64,000 bases of DNA from positions 124,001-188,000 of the forward strand of contig NZ_FOEH01000005.1 of the NCBI RefSeq assembly GCF_900110695.1, in the 5' to 3' direction. Numbering within the stretch: the stretch's first letter is position 1; every line of letters starts with the position of its first letter. Under the pieces are notes generated by a model. The model was given only the letters and a program-made list of their open reading frames with translations, made no database searches and was not told the origin of the DNA. Below, one piece after another: positions 1 to 8,513 of this stretch. The DNA comes from Virgibacillus subterraneus. Lineage in GTDB: Bacteria > Bacillota > Bacilli > Bacillales > Amphibacillaceae. The position numbers and the translations under genes are program-made.

Positions 1-1
1 G

Positions 2-2119
2 CCATTTAATGAAGAAGTATATCCGACATATCAGGATGCGGTGAAAGAAGCGAAAGATGCTGGTCTTGGCATTTGGAATCCGGAAGATCCATTACTGGAA
101 TTACCATTTGAATTCCGGGCAAATGATGATCAAAAAGGATTTTTAAGATATGTTGGTAATTCCGATACAAAGGAGTACGTTATGCCTGATAATTGGGCCG
201 ATGTTCCAGTGGAAAAAAGAGTATTCTTTGCAAGTGAAGAAGAGGCAGAATCGTATGGCTATACATTTGTCGGTAACGATGATGGCTCAACTGAACATTT
301 ATCCGTTCAGTTATTAAGCATGAATGACCTACATGGAAAAATTGATCAGGAATATGAGCTTGACCCAGACGGGGATGGAACATTTAGTACTTACGGTAAA
401 ATGGATTATACCGCTGCAGCTATTGGAGCGCGAGAGCAAACAAATCCAAATACGCTGATTGTTCATGCGGGTGATATGATTGGTGGTAGTTCACCAGTAT
501 CAGGTTTGCTTCAGGATGAACCAACCGTCGAGATTATGGAAGAAATCGGATTTGATGTTGGTACAGTAGGAAATCATGAATTTGATGAAGGTACAGACGA
601 ACTACTACGCATGGTAAATGGAGGAGAACATCCAGAAGGCTTAGGTACCGATGGCTATGACGGAATGAACTTCCCGTTACTATGTGCAAATTGTGTTTAC
701 AAAGGTTCTGGGGACACTGTCTTGCCTCCGCACTATGTAGAGGAAGTTGACGGTGAAAAAATTGGATTCGTTGGTGTTATCACACAGGAAGCTGCTGGAA
801 TGGTCATGCCTGCCGGGATACAGGATATCGAGTTCACAAATGCAACTGAAGCTGTGAACGATTCTGTCGCAGAACTTAAAGCACAAGGTGTAAAATCAAT
901 TGTGCTGCTGTCACACATTCCAGGTGAACAGAATGGTGATACGGTGACAGGTCAGGTTGCAGACTTAGCGAATGCAGTTGATGATGAGGTTGATGTTATT
1001 TATTCTGCACATAACCATTTAGTTAATAATGGTGTCGTGGATAACAAACTAATCGTTCAAGCATCCGAATATGGAAAAGCATTTTCAGACGTTGACCTGG
1101 AGATTGACCGCACGACAGGTGACATTGTAAAAAAAGAAGCAGAAGTGGTTTTTGTAGATCAAAGCAAGGTAACTCCTGATCCAGCAGTGACTGGGATTCT
1201 GGACAAATATGCAAATCAGATCGCACCAATTATGAATGAAGTAATAGGCTACAATGCAACAGACTTAACGGGTGATTATTCCAATGATGGCGATCAGGGT
1301 CTAGGGAATCTAATTGCTGATGGAATGAACGCTCAAATGGATAGTGATTTTGCGATGATGAATGGTGGCGGAATTCGAGATGACCTGCTAGCCGGTGAAG
1401 TTACCTGGGGGGATCTATATAATATCCAGCCATTCGGCAATACACTGATGATGTTTGAGATAAAGGGAGCAGATCTTTACCCGATTATAGAAGCACAGCT
1501 TTCATCAGTTTATGGTCCTGATTACAGTATAAGCGGTTTTCATTATACGTGGGATCCTGAAACAAGTTCGGTTGTTGACGTAACTTTACCTGATGGATCC
1601 CCAATCGATATGGATAAAACATATACCCTGACGGTAAATAATTATATGGGTACGTCAACAGGATCTAAATACGCACCAATCAGTGAATTGGGTGAGAATC
1701 CGGTGATGGGTCCGGCCGACCTTGATGCTACAGTAGATTTTGTCGAGAGCCTGAACAGCTCTGAAGCAGATCCGTTTGAATATGGCCCTGAAGGACGTAT
1801 AACGGAAGGAACAGCTGCAGATGATCCACCTGAAGTTGTTTTTGCACCAAAAGATAACAATGGCACAGCAACAGTGTATACGGAGGATTTGGAAGCTCTT
1901 GATTCCGGTGTTCGAGTTGTTATTGACATTCAAAATGACAACAAGCCCAGGAAGTTGTTACTGAACAAAAAACAAGTGGATATTTTGAAAGAAAAAGAAG
2001 TAACATTAATCGTTACCAATGGTGAAAAGTCTGCTGAGTTTATTATGCAGGAGTTCTCAGGAAAAGTGCTGAAGGTGAGCTTACATGACAGTAACGGAAA
2101 GGGATTTAAAAAACACTAG
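2..2119 (+). CDS. secreted nuclease / 5'-nucleotidase fusion (5' end cut by window)
   Basis: The frame is open to the window edge, so the true start lies upstream. The first ~25 residues (ending in AGLGIW) resemble the last helix of a staphylococcal-nuclease (SNase) domain. Next comes a short FLRYVGNSDTKEY segment like the Ada-type small domain often found in secreted nucleases. From about residue 95 a UshA-type 5'-nucleotidase follows: metallophosphatase motifs NDLHG, GDMIGG, GNHEFD and AHNH, then the substrate-binding C-terminal domain (NGGGIRDDL, QPFGNTL). A ~90-residue tail ends in a lysine-rich stretch. The family removes phosphate from nucleotides outside the cell; fused to an SNase it could take DNA/RNA to nucleosides for phosphate scavenging (inference). 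The signal peptide and most of the SNase part are outside the window. Confidence 0.85.
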   Translation, partial: PFNEEVYPTYQDAVKEAKDAGLGIWNPEDPLLELPFEFRANDDQKGFLRYVGNSDTKEYVMPDNWADVPVEKRVFFASEEEAESYGYTFVGNDDGSTEHLSVQLLSMNDLHGKIDQEYELDPDGDGTFSTYGKMDYTAAAIGAREQTNPNTLIVHAGDMIGGSSPVSGLLQDEPTVEIMEEIGFDVGTVGNHEFDEGTDELLRMVNGGEHPEGLGTDGYDGMNFPLLCANCVYKGSGDTVLPPHYVEEVDGEKIGFVGVITQEAAGMVMPAGIQDIEFTNATEAVNDSVAELKAQGVKSIVLLSHIPGEQNGDTVTGQVADLANAVDDEVDVIYSAHNHLVNNGVVDNKLIVQASEYGKAFSDVDLEIDRTTGDIVKKEAEVVFVDQSKVTPDPAVTGILDKYANQIAPIMNEVIGYNATDLTGDYSNDGDQGLGNLIADGMNAQMDSDFAMMNGGGIRDDLLAGEVTWGDLYNIQPFGNTLMMFEIKGADLYPIIEAQLSSVYGPDYSISGFHYTWDPETSSVVDVTLPDGSPIDMDKTYTLTVNNYMGTSTGSKYAPISELGENPVMGPADLDATVDFVESLNSSEADPFEYGPEGRITEGTAADDPPEVVFAPKDNNGTATVYTEDLEALDSGVRVVIDIQNDNKPRKLLLNKKQVDILKEKEVTLIVTNGEKSAEFIMQEFSGKVLKVSLHDSNGKGFKKH

Positions 2120-2143
2120 CGATAGCACTTAATATAGGAAGCA

Positions 2144-2180
2144 GAAACGCATTGATGTGATAGTCGATGCGTTTTTGTTT
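2144..2180 (+). terminator. rho-independent terminator of the nuclease/nucleotidase gene
   Basis: An inverted repeat (AAACGCATTGA ... TCGATGCGTTT, one G-T wobble) with an 8-nt loop runs into a T-rich tail 25 nt after the stop codon. Confidence 0.8.
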
Positions 2181-2195
2181 GTCTAATAAGTTGCT

Positions 2196-2472
2196 TATTG
2201 GTGGAGTGAGTACCCGGTTTCTTTTCGGATAGCGTGAAACGTGCACTCATTAGGGTTATGAGAAACCAGGAAGTCACAGAAACCTCGCCACGATACTTAT
2301 CCATGTGTCTGTAGCATTTGATGAAAACATCCTGAGAGAAATCTTCTGCCATTCCACGATCTTTTACAAAAGAGTAGGCAAGCAGATATAATTTCTCGGA
2401 ATGGGCTGCCATCAGTTCATTTAATATTTCTTCTTTATTTAATTGAATTGGGTCATCGCGATAACCACTCAT
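2196..2472 (-). pseudogene. ECF-type sigma-70 factor, frameshifted and truncated
   Basis: The start codon has a good ribosome site (AAGGGGGATGTAAC). Residues 1-60 match sigma region 2 (AYSFVKDRGMAEDFSQDVFIKCY, shown here as two overlapping motifs AYSFVKDRG and AEDFSQDVF, then YRHMDKYRGE). After SWFLITL the expected ITLNEC motif needs one extra base; restoring it gives NECTFHAIRKETG and then a stop near 2196. Region 4, which binds the -35 element, is missing. The gene is therefore a remnant with a single-base deletion and a lost 3' half. The unshifted frame would run on to 2116 across the terminator hairpin, which is not credible coding. Confidence 0.75.
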
Positions 2473-2548
2473 GTTACATCCCCCTTACCAATCACTTTTA
2501 AGACATATGTAAATCGTTTTATGTTTCAATAATTTATAAATTATTTCT

Positions 2549-2634
2549 AGCAGTTAAGAAAGGAACATTTTCTTACTGCATAAATGTAGCTAAAGCACTC
2601 GGATTAAGGCATGTCGAATGCTAAGTCTTCTAAA
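2549..2634 (+). repeat. two-hairpin intergenic element, copy A
   Basis: The element begins AGCAGTTAAGAAA, folds into GCAGT(t)AAGAAA / TTTCTTACTGC, continues with a GCTAAAG linker, then a second hairpin AGCA(c)TCG ... CGA(a)TGCT, and ends AAGTCTTCTAA. Related copies lie at 28418-28485 and 62927-63016. The second-stem sequence differs completely between copies but pairing is kept. It sits 62 nt upstream of the alkyltransferase-like gene, same strand. Confidence 0.7.
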
Positions 2635-2695
2635 AAGGTGTTTCTCCAATGAAAATGATAGAATATAGGCGGACGATATTATGACGGAGGTAGTT

Positions 2696-2998
2696 ATGCA
2701 GAAGTTCACGGCTGATGTTATAGACATTATATCAAACATACCAAGTGGAAAAGTAATGACATATGGACAGATTGCTAGACTGGCTGGTAGTCCTAGAGGA
2801 GCAAGGCAGGTATCCCGAATTCTTCATTCCATGAGCAGAAAATATAATCTTCCTTGGCACCGGGTTATAAATGCCCGCGGGGAGATTAGTATTAAAGACG
2901 AGGAGTTATACAATGTTCAGAAACTATCACTTGAAAGTGAAGGTATTTTATTCAATGGAAATGCCATTGATTTAGGGAAGTACCAGTATAAAGTATAA
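2696..2998 (+). CDS. alkyltransferase-like protein (ATL), MGMT fold without the acceptor cysteine
   Basis: A 100-residue protein covering only the C-terminal DNA-binding domain of O6-methylguanine methyltransferase: IPSGKVMTYGQIA helix region, ARQVSR recognition helix with the arginine finger, and PWHRV where true enzymes have PCHRV. The Cys-to-Trp change is the hallmark of ATL proteins, which bind O6-alkylguanine and hand it to nucleotide excision repair rather than repairing it. An upstream in-frame ATG at 2681 is possible, but GGAGGT at 2685-2690 lies inside that extension and fits the ATG at 2696 with 5-nt spacing. Single gene; an intergenic structured element precedes it. Confidence 0.9.
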   Translation: MQKFTADVIDIISNIPSGKVMTYGQIARLAGSPRGARQVSRILHSMSRKYNLPWHRVINARGEISIKDEELYNVQKLSLESEGILFNGNAIDLGKYQYKV

Positions 2999-3017
2999 AA
3001 TATGTAATTTTCAAATA

Positions 3018-3047
3018 TTTACAACAGCAGGTACTTTCCGTTATATT
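3018..3047 (+). promoter_or_regulatory. sigma-A-like promoter of yhdT-panF
   Basis: TTTACA at 3018-3023, 18-bp spacer, TATATT at 3042-3047, 39 bp before the yhdT start. Confidence 0.5.
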
Positions 3048-3085
3048 ATAAACAGTTAGCTCTGGATAAAAAGGGAGCGTGGAAA

Positions 3086-3370
3086 ATGAGAGATTATCAG
3101 ATGCAAGACAATGATTATCGATATAAGATTGCAAATCGCGAGGCATTAATAGGGGTTGGACTGGTTATTTTTAATTTTGTCTGGTGGTTTGCGTTTGCTT
3201 ATGGATTGGGCGGAAAAGACCCGTCTGAGTATTCATATGTAATGGGGTTTCCTGCATGGTTCTTTTACAGTTGTGTGCTTGGATTTGTAGTAATGGCAGT
3301 ACTGGTGACGGTGATTGTCAAAAAATGGTTTGTGGATATACCCTTTGATGAAGAGGAGCATGACGAATGA
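3086..3370 (+). CDS. yhdT: YhdT family membrane protein (DUF997), PanF partner
   Basis: A 94-residue protein with two membrane segments (about 20-42 and 58-80) separated by a GGKDPSEYSYVMGFPAWF loop, which is typical of YhdT. The family is almost always found directly upstream of panF and is thought to be an accessory subunit of the pantothenate symporter. The stop overlaps the panF start by 4 bp (ATGA), so translation is coupled. A good AAGGGAG ribosome site precedes the ATG. Its biochemical role is not established. Confidence 0.85.
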   Translation: MRDYQMQDNDYRYKIANREALIGVGLVIFNFVWWFAFAYGLGGKDPSEYSYVMGFPAWFFYSCVLGFVVMAVLVTVIVKKWFVDIPFDEEEHDE

Positions 3371-4794
3371 ACTGGCAGGCGTTAATACCGTTAATTGGTC
3401 TGTTATTGATAATTTTTGGTGTGGGTATATGGGCAGGAAAGTTTATAAAGTCATCAAATACATTTCTCCAGGAGTACTTCCTTGGTGGACGGAACATGGG
3501 AGGCTTCGTTTTAGCAATGACGATGACTGCCACATATGGAAGTGCAAGCAGCTTTATTGGTGGACCTGGTGTTGCATATAATGAAGGTCTCGGCTGGGTA
3601 TTATTGGCAATGTCTCAGGTCGTGACTGGATATTTTGTTTTAATGATACTAGGCAAAAAATTTGCGATAGTTACCCGGAAGTATAATGCGGTAACGATGG
3701 TGGACTTTTTGAAAGAACGATATAAATCTAAATGGGTTGTCCTACTTTCTGCATTCAGCATTATTATATTTCTATTTTCAGCGATGGCAGCCCAATGGAT
3801 TGGCGGTGCTCGATTAATCGAGTCGCTAGTTGGCATTTCGTATACGAGTGCATTGTTTATTTTCGCGTTGTCAGTATTGATTTATGTGACCATCGGTGGA
3901 TTCAGAGCAGTTGCATTAACGGATGCGATTCAAGGAACAATCATGTTTGTTGGAACGCTTATATTACTTATTGCGGTTGTGATTGCCGGGGGCGGGATCT
4001 CCGCCATTATGACAGATCTCAGTACAGAGAATCCAAATTTGATTACCCCATTTGGAGCAGATGGCAGTCTCACGCCTACATATGTTTCATCTTTTTGGAT
4101 TCTTGTCGGTGTCGGTGTTGTGGCCTTACCGCAAATCGCTGTCCGGGCAATGTCCTATAAGAATGCCCGTTCCATGCATCGTGCGCTGATTATCGGGACA
4201 ATTGTTGTCGGCTTTATTATGCTGAATATGCATTTAATCGGCGTATTTGCCCGCCCGGTTTTACCAGGGATTGAAGTGGGTGATAAGGTAATGCCGCTGA
4301 TTGCGCTAGAGGTTTTACCGAACTGGCTTGCGGGCGTCGTTTTGGCAGCACCAATGGCAGCAATTATGTCTACTGTAGATTCACTATTGCTGCTTGTTAG
4401 TTCATCAATTGTGAAGGATTTATACTTAAATTATGTCAGGCCTGACGCATCACATGTTAAGGTTAAACGGTTGAGTATTGGTATTACTGCTGTATTAGGA
4501 ATTATTATTTTTATAATGGCATTAAACCCGCCAGATTTAATAATATGGTTAAATTTATTCGCATTTGGTGGATTGGAAGCGGCATTTATCTGGCCGATTG
4601 TGATGGGTCTTTACTGGAGGAAAGGAAATAAATACGGTGCGTTGGCTTCAATGGTTGTTGGGGTAGGCTTATATATCTTATCAGAATCATTCTTCCCTCA
4701 ACCACTGGGACTTCATTCGGTTGTGTTGCCGATTGTATTGTCGTTCATTGCGTATGTTGTGGCTAGCCTGAGTACTCAAAATAGACATATTTAA
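3367..4794 (+). CDS. panF: sodium/pantothenate symporter
   Basis: A 475-residue integral membrane protein of the sodium:solute symporter family with about 13 hydrophobic segments. Signatures seen include FLGGRNMGGFVLAMT, TYGSASSFIGGPG near the N-terminus, GGFRAVALTDAIQG mid-protein, and AAPMAAIMSTVDSLLLL. It imports pantothenate (coenzyme A precursor) with Na+ across the cytoplasmic membrane. The preceding yhdT gene is the normal partner and strongly supports PanF over other symporters of this family. Confidence 0.92.
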   Translation: MNWQALIPLIGLLLIIFGVGIWAGKFIKSSNTFLQEYFLGGRNMGGFVLAMTMTATYGSASSFIGGPGVAYNEGLGWVLLAMSQVVTGYFVLMILGKKFAIVTRKYNAVTMVDFLKERYKSKWVVLLSAFSIIIFLFSAMAAQWIGGARLIESLVGISYTSALFIFALSVLIYVTIGGFRAVALTDAIQGTIMFVGTLILLIAVVIAGGGISAIMTDLSTENPNLITPFGADGSLTPTYVSSFWILVGVGVVALPQIAVRAMSYKNARSMHRALIIGTIVVGFIMLNMHLIGVFARPVLPGIEVGDKVMPLIALEVLPNWLAGVVLAAPMAAIMSTVDSLLLLVSSSIVKDLYLNYVRPDASHVKVKRLSIGITAVLGIIIFIMALNPPDLIIWLNLFAFGGLEAAFIWPIVMGLYWRKGNKYGALASMVVGVGLYILSESFFPQPLGLHSVVLPIVLSFIAYVVASLSTQNRHI

Positions 4795-4801
4795 TTGCTT
4801 T

Positions 4802-4837
4802 GCGCTTTCGATGAATTCGGGAGCGCCTTTGTTCTTT
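4802..4837 (+). terminator. terminator after panF
   Basis: GCGCT-tt-CG / CG-gg-AGCGC hairpin followed by CTTTGTTCTTT, 7 nt after the panF stop. Confidence 0.6.
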
Positions 4838-4937
4838 AAGCCTTAAGATGGAGTACAAATCAATCTAAGGCGGGTTTCTTGAGAATAATATCTTAGCTAA
4901 ACTAGAGCTACTAATAGAAAAAATAGAGGTGGAAATG

Positions 4938-6005
4938 ATGAAAGAAGGGAAGACAGTTGGTAAAGTAATTGAGAACGTATTGCATGGAGGCAGAAAAGCG
5001 GTAAACAAAGAAGTTATCACGCAAAAAGATACGATTGATAATGTTGCTAAGTTAAAGGAGCTTAACATTTCAACATCTGAAGCCTCTGTTAACGTTAGTA
5101 CCCATGAAGACAAGAAAGTTGATCTGTTCCTGGAAACATATGAGGGTGGGCCGGAATTAAAAATAGATTACTCGGGGGACAGTTTGAGCGTATCGGCAAA
5201 AGGATCAGAAGCTTATAAATCTCTAAAAACACCCTCATGCATTCTTCATATTACAGTTCCCAGTGAAATTTCTGAAAATTGGACTGTCATAACAAGTTCG
5301 GGAGATGTTTCTACAGCAAAACTAAAATCCGATTCATTCGATACTAGAACAAGTTCTGGCGAATTAAACCTTGTAAATTTAGAAGCGCTAAAACTACATT
5401 TAAAGACATCATCCGGCAAAATAACGGCCAGCGATATCAATGTAAGTGAGGCCTATTTTGAAACTTCATCCGGAGAGGCAGCATTCTATGGAATAAAGGG
5501 TGATTTTACAGGTTCAACGAGTTCAGGAGATGTTACTGTGATGAACTTTCAAGGAGAAAAGTTTCATGTTGTTACTTCTTCCGGAAAGATTCAGCAAAGT
5601 AATAGCATTGTTAATGATATGAGTCTAAAAACATCGTCTGGCAATATACAAGCGGATAGTGTTAAAGGTGAAAAGGTAATGCTTCATGCTAATTCTGGGG
5701 ACATTAAATGTACTCGTTTTACAGGAGATGCCAAAGGCTACACTATATCGGGGGATGTATTGTTGTCACTTCTAGACGAAAGCTCGCTGGATATTGAGTC
5801 ATCTAGTGGAGATATAACATTGCTTGCTGGAAAAGTAAATTTGAATGCAACTATCCAAGTTAGTACAGGTACAGGAGATATCTTCAATAAGCTATCATTG
5901 ATTAGTGTGAAAAAGCATTCACATAATAAATTAGAGGGAGTTATTGGAGAAGGCAAAAGTCCTATCTCGCTCAAGGCGGGATCAGGTGATGTGAGAATTT
6001 CCTAG
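4938..6005 (+). CDS. DUF4097 family beta-strand repeat protein
   Basis: About 355 residues. After a ~35-residue N-terminal segment (MKEGKTVGKVIENVLHGG) the protein is a regular run of short strands each marked by TSSG / SSGDI / SSGKI, at least nine times between residues 110 and 350, predicting a right-handed beta-solenoid as in DUF4097/LiaG-like proteins. No signal peptide or membrane segment is seen. Family members are often encoded in cell-envelope stress loci, but nothing nearby fixes the role here. The ATG at 4938 has GAGGTGG five bases upstream; GTG 4929 and ATG 4935 overlap or crowd that site. Confidence 0.8.
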   Translation: MKEGKTVGKVIENVLHGGRKAVNKEVITQKDTIDNVAKLKELNISTSEASVNVSTHEDKKVDLFLETYEGGPELKIDYSGDSLSVSAKGSEAYKSLKTPSCILHITVPSEISENWTVITSSGDVSTAKLKSDSFDTRTSSGELNLVNLEALKLHLKTSSGKITASDINVSEAYFETSSGEAAFYGIKGDFTGSTSSGDVTVMNFQGEKFHVVTSSGKIQQSNSIVNDMSLKTSSGNIQADSVKGEKVMLHANSGDIKCTRFTGDAKGYTISGDVLLSLLDESSLDIESSSGDITLLAGKVNLNATIQVSTGTGDIFNKLSLISVKKHSHNKLEGVIGEGKSPISLKAGSGDVRIS

Positions 6006-6016
6006 ATATAAATAGA

Positions 6017-6050
6017 AAACCGAGCTTGGACGATCAAGCTCGGTTTGTTG
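6017..6050 (+). terminator. terminator after the DUF4097 gene
   Basis: AACCGAGCTTG / CAAGCTCGGTT perfect 11-bp stem, 6-nt loop, then TTGTTGTGTTT. Confidence 0.8.
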
Positions 6051-6060
6051 TGTTTAGGAA

Positions 6061-6311
6061 ATTATAAAGCTTAAGTGCTGTAGATAATTGGAATTCCAAA
6101 TCAGCCACGTCCAGCTCCAGCGCCTAGCGCCTAATGGACTTCCCTCCCCGAGTCTACGATAAGTCAACATCGAATCGCTTTCGCTCTTCGTGTATCCTTT
6201 ATCTTAGGGAAAAGGAAGATCGACTAAGACCGCCGCTTTGCGCGGCAACGTCGACCCACCCGCGATGCACGGGCGCAGTCCATACGGCACTGAACAGGCG
6301 CTTGCGCTTTT
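6061..6311. repeat. CAGC-rich dispersed intergenic repeat, long form
   Basis: The left part (ATTATAAAGCTTAAGTG ... TCCAGCTCCAGCGCCTAGCGC) and the right end (GCGCTTGCGCTTTT) match the short copy at 46731-46811. Here they are separated by ~170 bp of GC-richer DNA. The junctions AGCGCCTAGCGCCT and AGGCGCTTGCGCT are near-perfect inverted repeats, so the insert would be carried as the loop of a hairpin. No gene is seen inside. Confidence 0.7.
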
Positions 6312-6316
6312 AATGT

Positions 6317-8299
6317 CTACTGTCTTTCTTTTGCAAAGGATATAAAATAATCCAAGGAGCCCTCATTGCTTAATGAACCTTTATTTACTACTTTATCCAC
6401 TGGTTTACCCATTAATATTTTTTTGACTGGAATCTCCAGTTTTTTACCGTTTAATGTTGTCGGTAATTCAGGAACTTCGTATATTCCAGTCGGAACATGA
6501 CGCGGTGAACAGTGCTTTTTGATTTCGTTTTTGATGGTCTTTTTAATAGACTCTGTTAACTCCTCCCCTTCTTTCATGGTGACGAATAATGGTGTGCTGG
6601 AGTCACCATCGTTGGCAGGAACATCTACTATTAAACTATCAGCTACTTGTTTCACATGATCAACAGCACGATAAATTTCACTCGTACCGATTCGAATACC
6701 TCCGCGGTTTATTGTTGCGTCCGATCGTCCATAAATAACACAAGTGTGTCGATTGGTAATTTTCAAGTAATCCCCATGACGCCAGATTCCTGGGAATACA
6801 TCAAAATAGCTGTCATGTAAGCGACTGCCATCCTCATCATTCCAAAAATAGATAGGCATTGATGGGAAAGGTTCCGTTAAAACTAGTTCGCCAACCGCTT
6901 CTATTTGTGGTTCTCCTTCATCGCTAAAGCTTTCAATTTTGGCACCAAGACCTCGACATTGCAATTCACCGGCATACACCGGCTCAGTCGGAATCCCAAG
7001 GATAAATGCTGTACAAACATCTGTACCGCCGCTAGCAGATGCAATCCACAGGTCCTCTTTGACATTGTCATAGCACCATTGGAATCCTTCAGGTGGCAAA
7101 GGTGAACCTGTTGAGCTAATATTCTTCAAATGGTTCAGATCAAATTCTTCACCAGGTGTAAGCCCATCATCCTTCATGCATGCAGTAATGTAGCTTGCGC
7201 TGGTACCAAAGACAGTCATTCCTGTATCTTCAGCAAATTTCCACAGCATTTTTTTATCCGGGTAGCCTGGATTCCCATCATACAGAATAATCGTACTGCC
7301 TGTAAGAAGACCGCCGACAAGGTAGTTCCACATCATCCAGCCTGTTGTAGTAAACCAGAAGAACCGGTCTTCTTTTCCAAGGTCGGCATGGAATGTAAGT
7401 GCTTTTAAATGTTCGAGTAAAATACCACCTTGACTTTGAACGATTGGTTTTGGCTTACCTGTTGTTCCTGATGAAAATAACACCCATAATGGGTCATTGA
7501 ATGGCACATGCTCGTATGTGAGCGTATGCTGCTTACTGGTTTGAACTGCGTCATTCCAGAGCGTTACATTTTTAAGATGACTAAAACTGGAGTTTTCATT
7601 TAAATAAGGTATTCCAATTGTCGCTTCTAACGTTGGAATCTCTGCTTGTATATTTTCTACAACCTCTGTCCGATCGAACTCTTTCCCGCTATAGCTGTAT
7701 CCGTCAACGGTAATCATTACTTTTGGTTCGATTTGCTTAAAGCGATCGATGACACTTTGTGTACCAAAGTCAGGTGATGCACTCGACCAAACTGCCCCAA
7801 GACTTGCAGTTGCCAGGAATGCAACGACTGATTCATAGATATTGGCTACATAGGCAACAACACGATTCCCTTTAGTTACGCCAAGGTTCTTGAGGGTTTG
7901 CTGTAGTGCAGCAGTTTCCTGGTAAAGCTGCTTCCAGGTTATTTCTGCATTTTTTCTTGTTTCTGAGGAGTGGATGATTGCTGGTTTATTTTCATCCCGA
8001 TTCCTGAAAATATGTTCGGTATAATTGATTGTCGCCTCTGGAAACCATTTAGCACCGGGCATATCGTGTGAGGTTAATATCGTTTGGTAAGGTTGTTCTG
8101 CTTGAAGATCAAAATATTCCCAGATAGATTCCCAAAACAATTCCAGCTCATGAACAGACCATTTCCAAAGTGAATGATAGTCGTTGAAATGTAGGTTTTT
8201 ATGTTGTTTTAACCATTTCATATAATCATAGATATTTGATTGCTGTTTACGTTTTTCATCTGGTTCCCACAACAGGGTTCCCTCTTTAATTTCACTCAT
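6317..8299 (-). CDS. acetoacetate-CoA ligase (acetoacetyl-CoA synthetase)
   Basis: About 660 residues, the usual family length. The adenylate-forming core is clear: LFSSGTTGKPKPI phosphate-binding loop, TTTGWMMWNY, ASGGTDVC, the hinge region GDYLKI, and C-terminal YGRSDATINRGGIRIGTSEIY with the catalytic lysine in LNGKKLEIPVK. An N-terminal ACAS-type cap includes LWKWSVHELELFWESIW. It activates acetoacetate with ATP and CoA, linking ketone bodies/PHB to acetyl-CoA metabolism. Start: ATG 8299 lies 6 nt after AGGAGG; the frame is open further upstream, but the promoter (8334-8362) overlaps that extension. Monocistronic; likely glucose-repressed (see CRE). Confidence 0.9.
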   Translation of the reverse strand: MSEIKEGTLLWEPDEKRKQQSNIYDYMKWLKQHKNLHFNDYHSLWKWSVHELELFWESIWEYFDLQAEQPYQTILTSHDMPGAKWFPEATINYTEHIFRNRDENKPAIIHSSETRKNAEITWKQLYQETAALQQTLKNLGVTKGNRVVAYVANIYESVVAFLATASLGAVWSSASPDFGTQSVIDRFKQIEPKVMITVDGYSYSGKEFDRTEVVENIQAEIPTLEATIGIPYLNENSSFSHLKNVTLWNDAVQTSKQHTLTYEHVPFNDPLWVLFSSGTTGKPKPIVQSQGGILLEHLKALTFHADLGKEDRFFWFTTTGWMMWNYLVGGLLTGSTIILYDGNPGYPDKKMLWKFAEDTGMTVFGTSASYITACMKDDGLTPGEEFDLNHLKNISSTGSPLPPEGFQWCYDNVKEDLWIASASGGTDVCTAFILGIPTEPVYAGELQCRGLGAKIESFSDEGEPQIEAVGELVLTEPFPSMPIYFWNDEDGSRLHDSYFDVFPGIWRHGDYLKITNRHTCVIYGRSDATINRGGIRIGTSEIYRAVDHVKQVADSLIVDVPANDGDSSTPLFVTMKEGEELTESIKKTIKNEIKKHCSPRHVPTGIYEVPELPTTLNGKKLEIPVKKILMGKPVDKVVNKGSLSNEGSLDYFISFAKERQ

Positions 8300-8333
8300 C
8301 ATACCCCTCCTTGATTGAACAGTCACTAATCTT

Positions 8334-8362
8334 ATTATATGAAACCGTTTACCAGGTGTAAA
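8334..8362 (-). promoter_or_regulatory. promoter of the acetoacetyl-CoA synthetase with embedded CRE
   Basis: On the minus strand TTTACA, 17-bp spacer, TATAAT. The spacer contains a CcpA box (plus strand TGAAACCGTTTACC at 8340-8353), matching the CRE consensus TGWAANCGNTNWCA at 13 of 14 positions. A CRE between -35 and -10 implies repression by CcpA when glucose is present. Confidence 0.75.
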
Positions 8363-8424
8363 GGAAACAAAAGTAAGAACACGCAACCTAAATAGTCACA
8401 AAAAAGCCATAATCTCGTCAAAAA

Positions 8425-8467
8425 TGTGATTAATATCACATATTAATATGAAAAATTTAATTATGAT
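8425..8467 (+). promoter_or_regulatory. Fnr box and -10 of the DinB/Cld-family operon
   Basis: TGTGA-TTAATA-TCACA at 8425-8440 is a perfect Fnr/CRP-type palindrome. TATGAT at 8462-8467 places the start site near 8474, which centres the box at about -41.5, the class II activator position. Two other promoters in the window share exactly this 37-bp offset. Confidence 0.7.
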
Positions 8468-8513
8468 TGTTTTGTGGAACAGAAAAAAACTTTACATATA
8501 CGAGGTGAAAGGG

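Noticed and set aside
4869-4937. Upstream in-frame extension of the DUF4097 gene (FLENN..LAKLELLIEKIEVE)
   Set aside because: The frame is open and looks helical, but there is no start codon before GTG 4929 and a stop lies at 4866; a lost upstream exon-like part cannot be shown.
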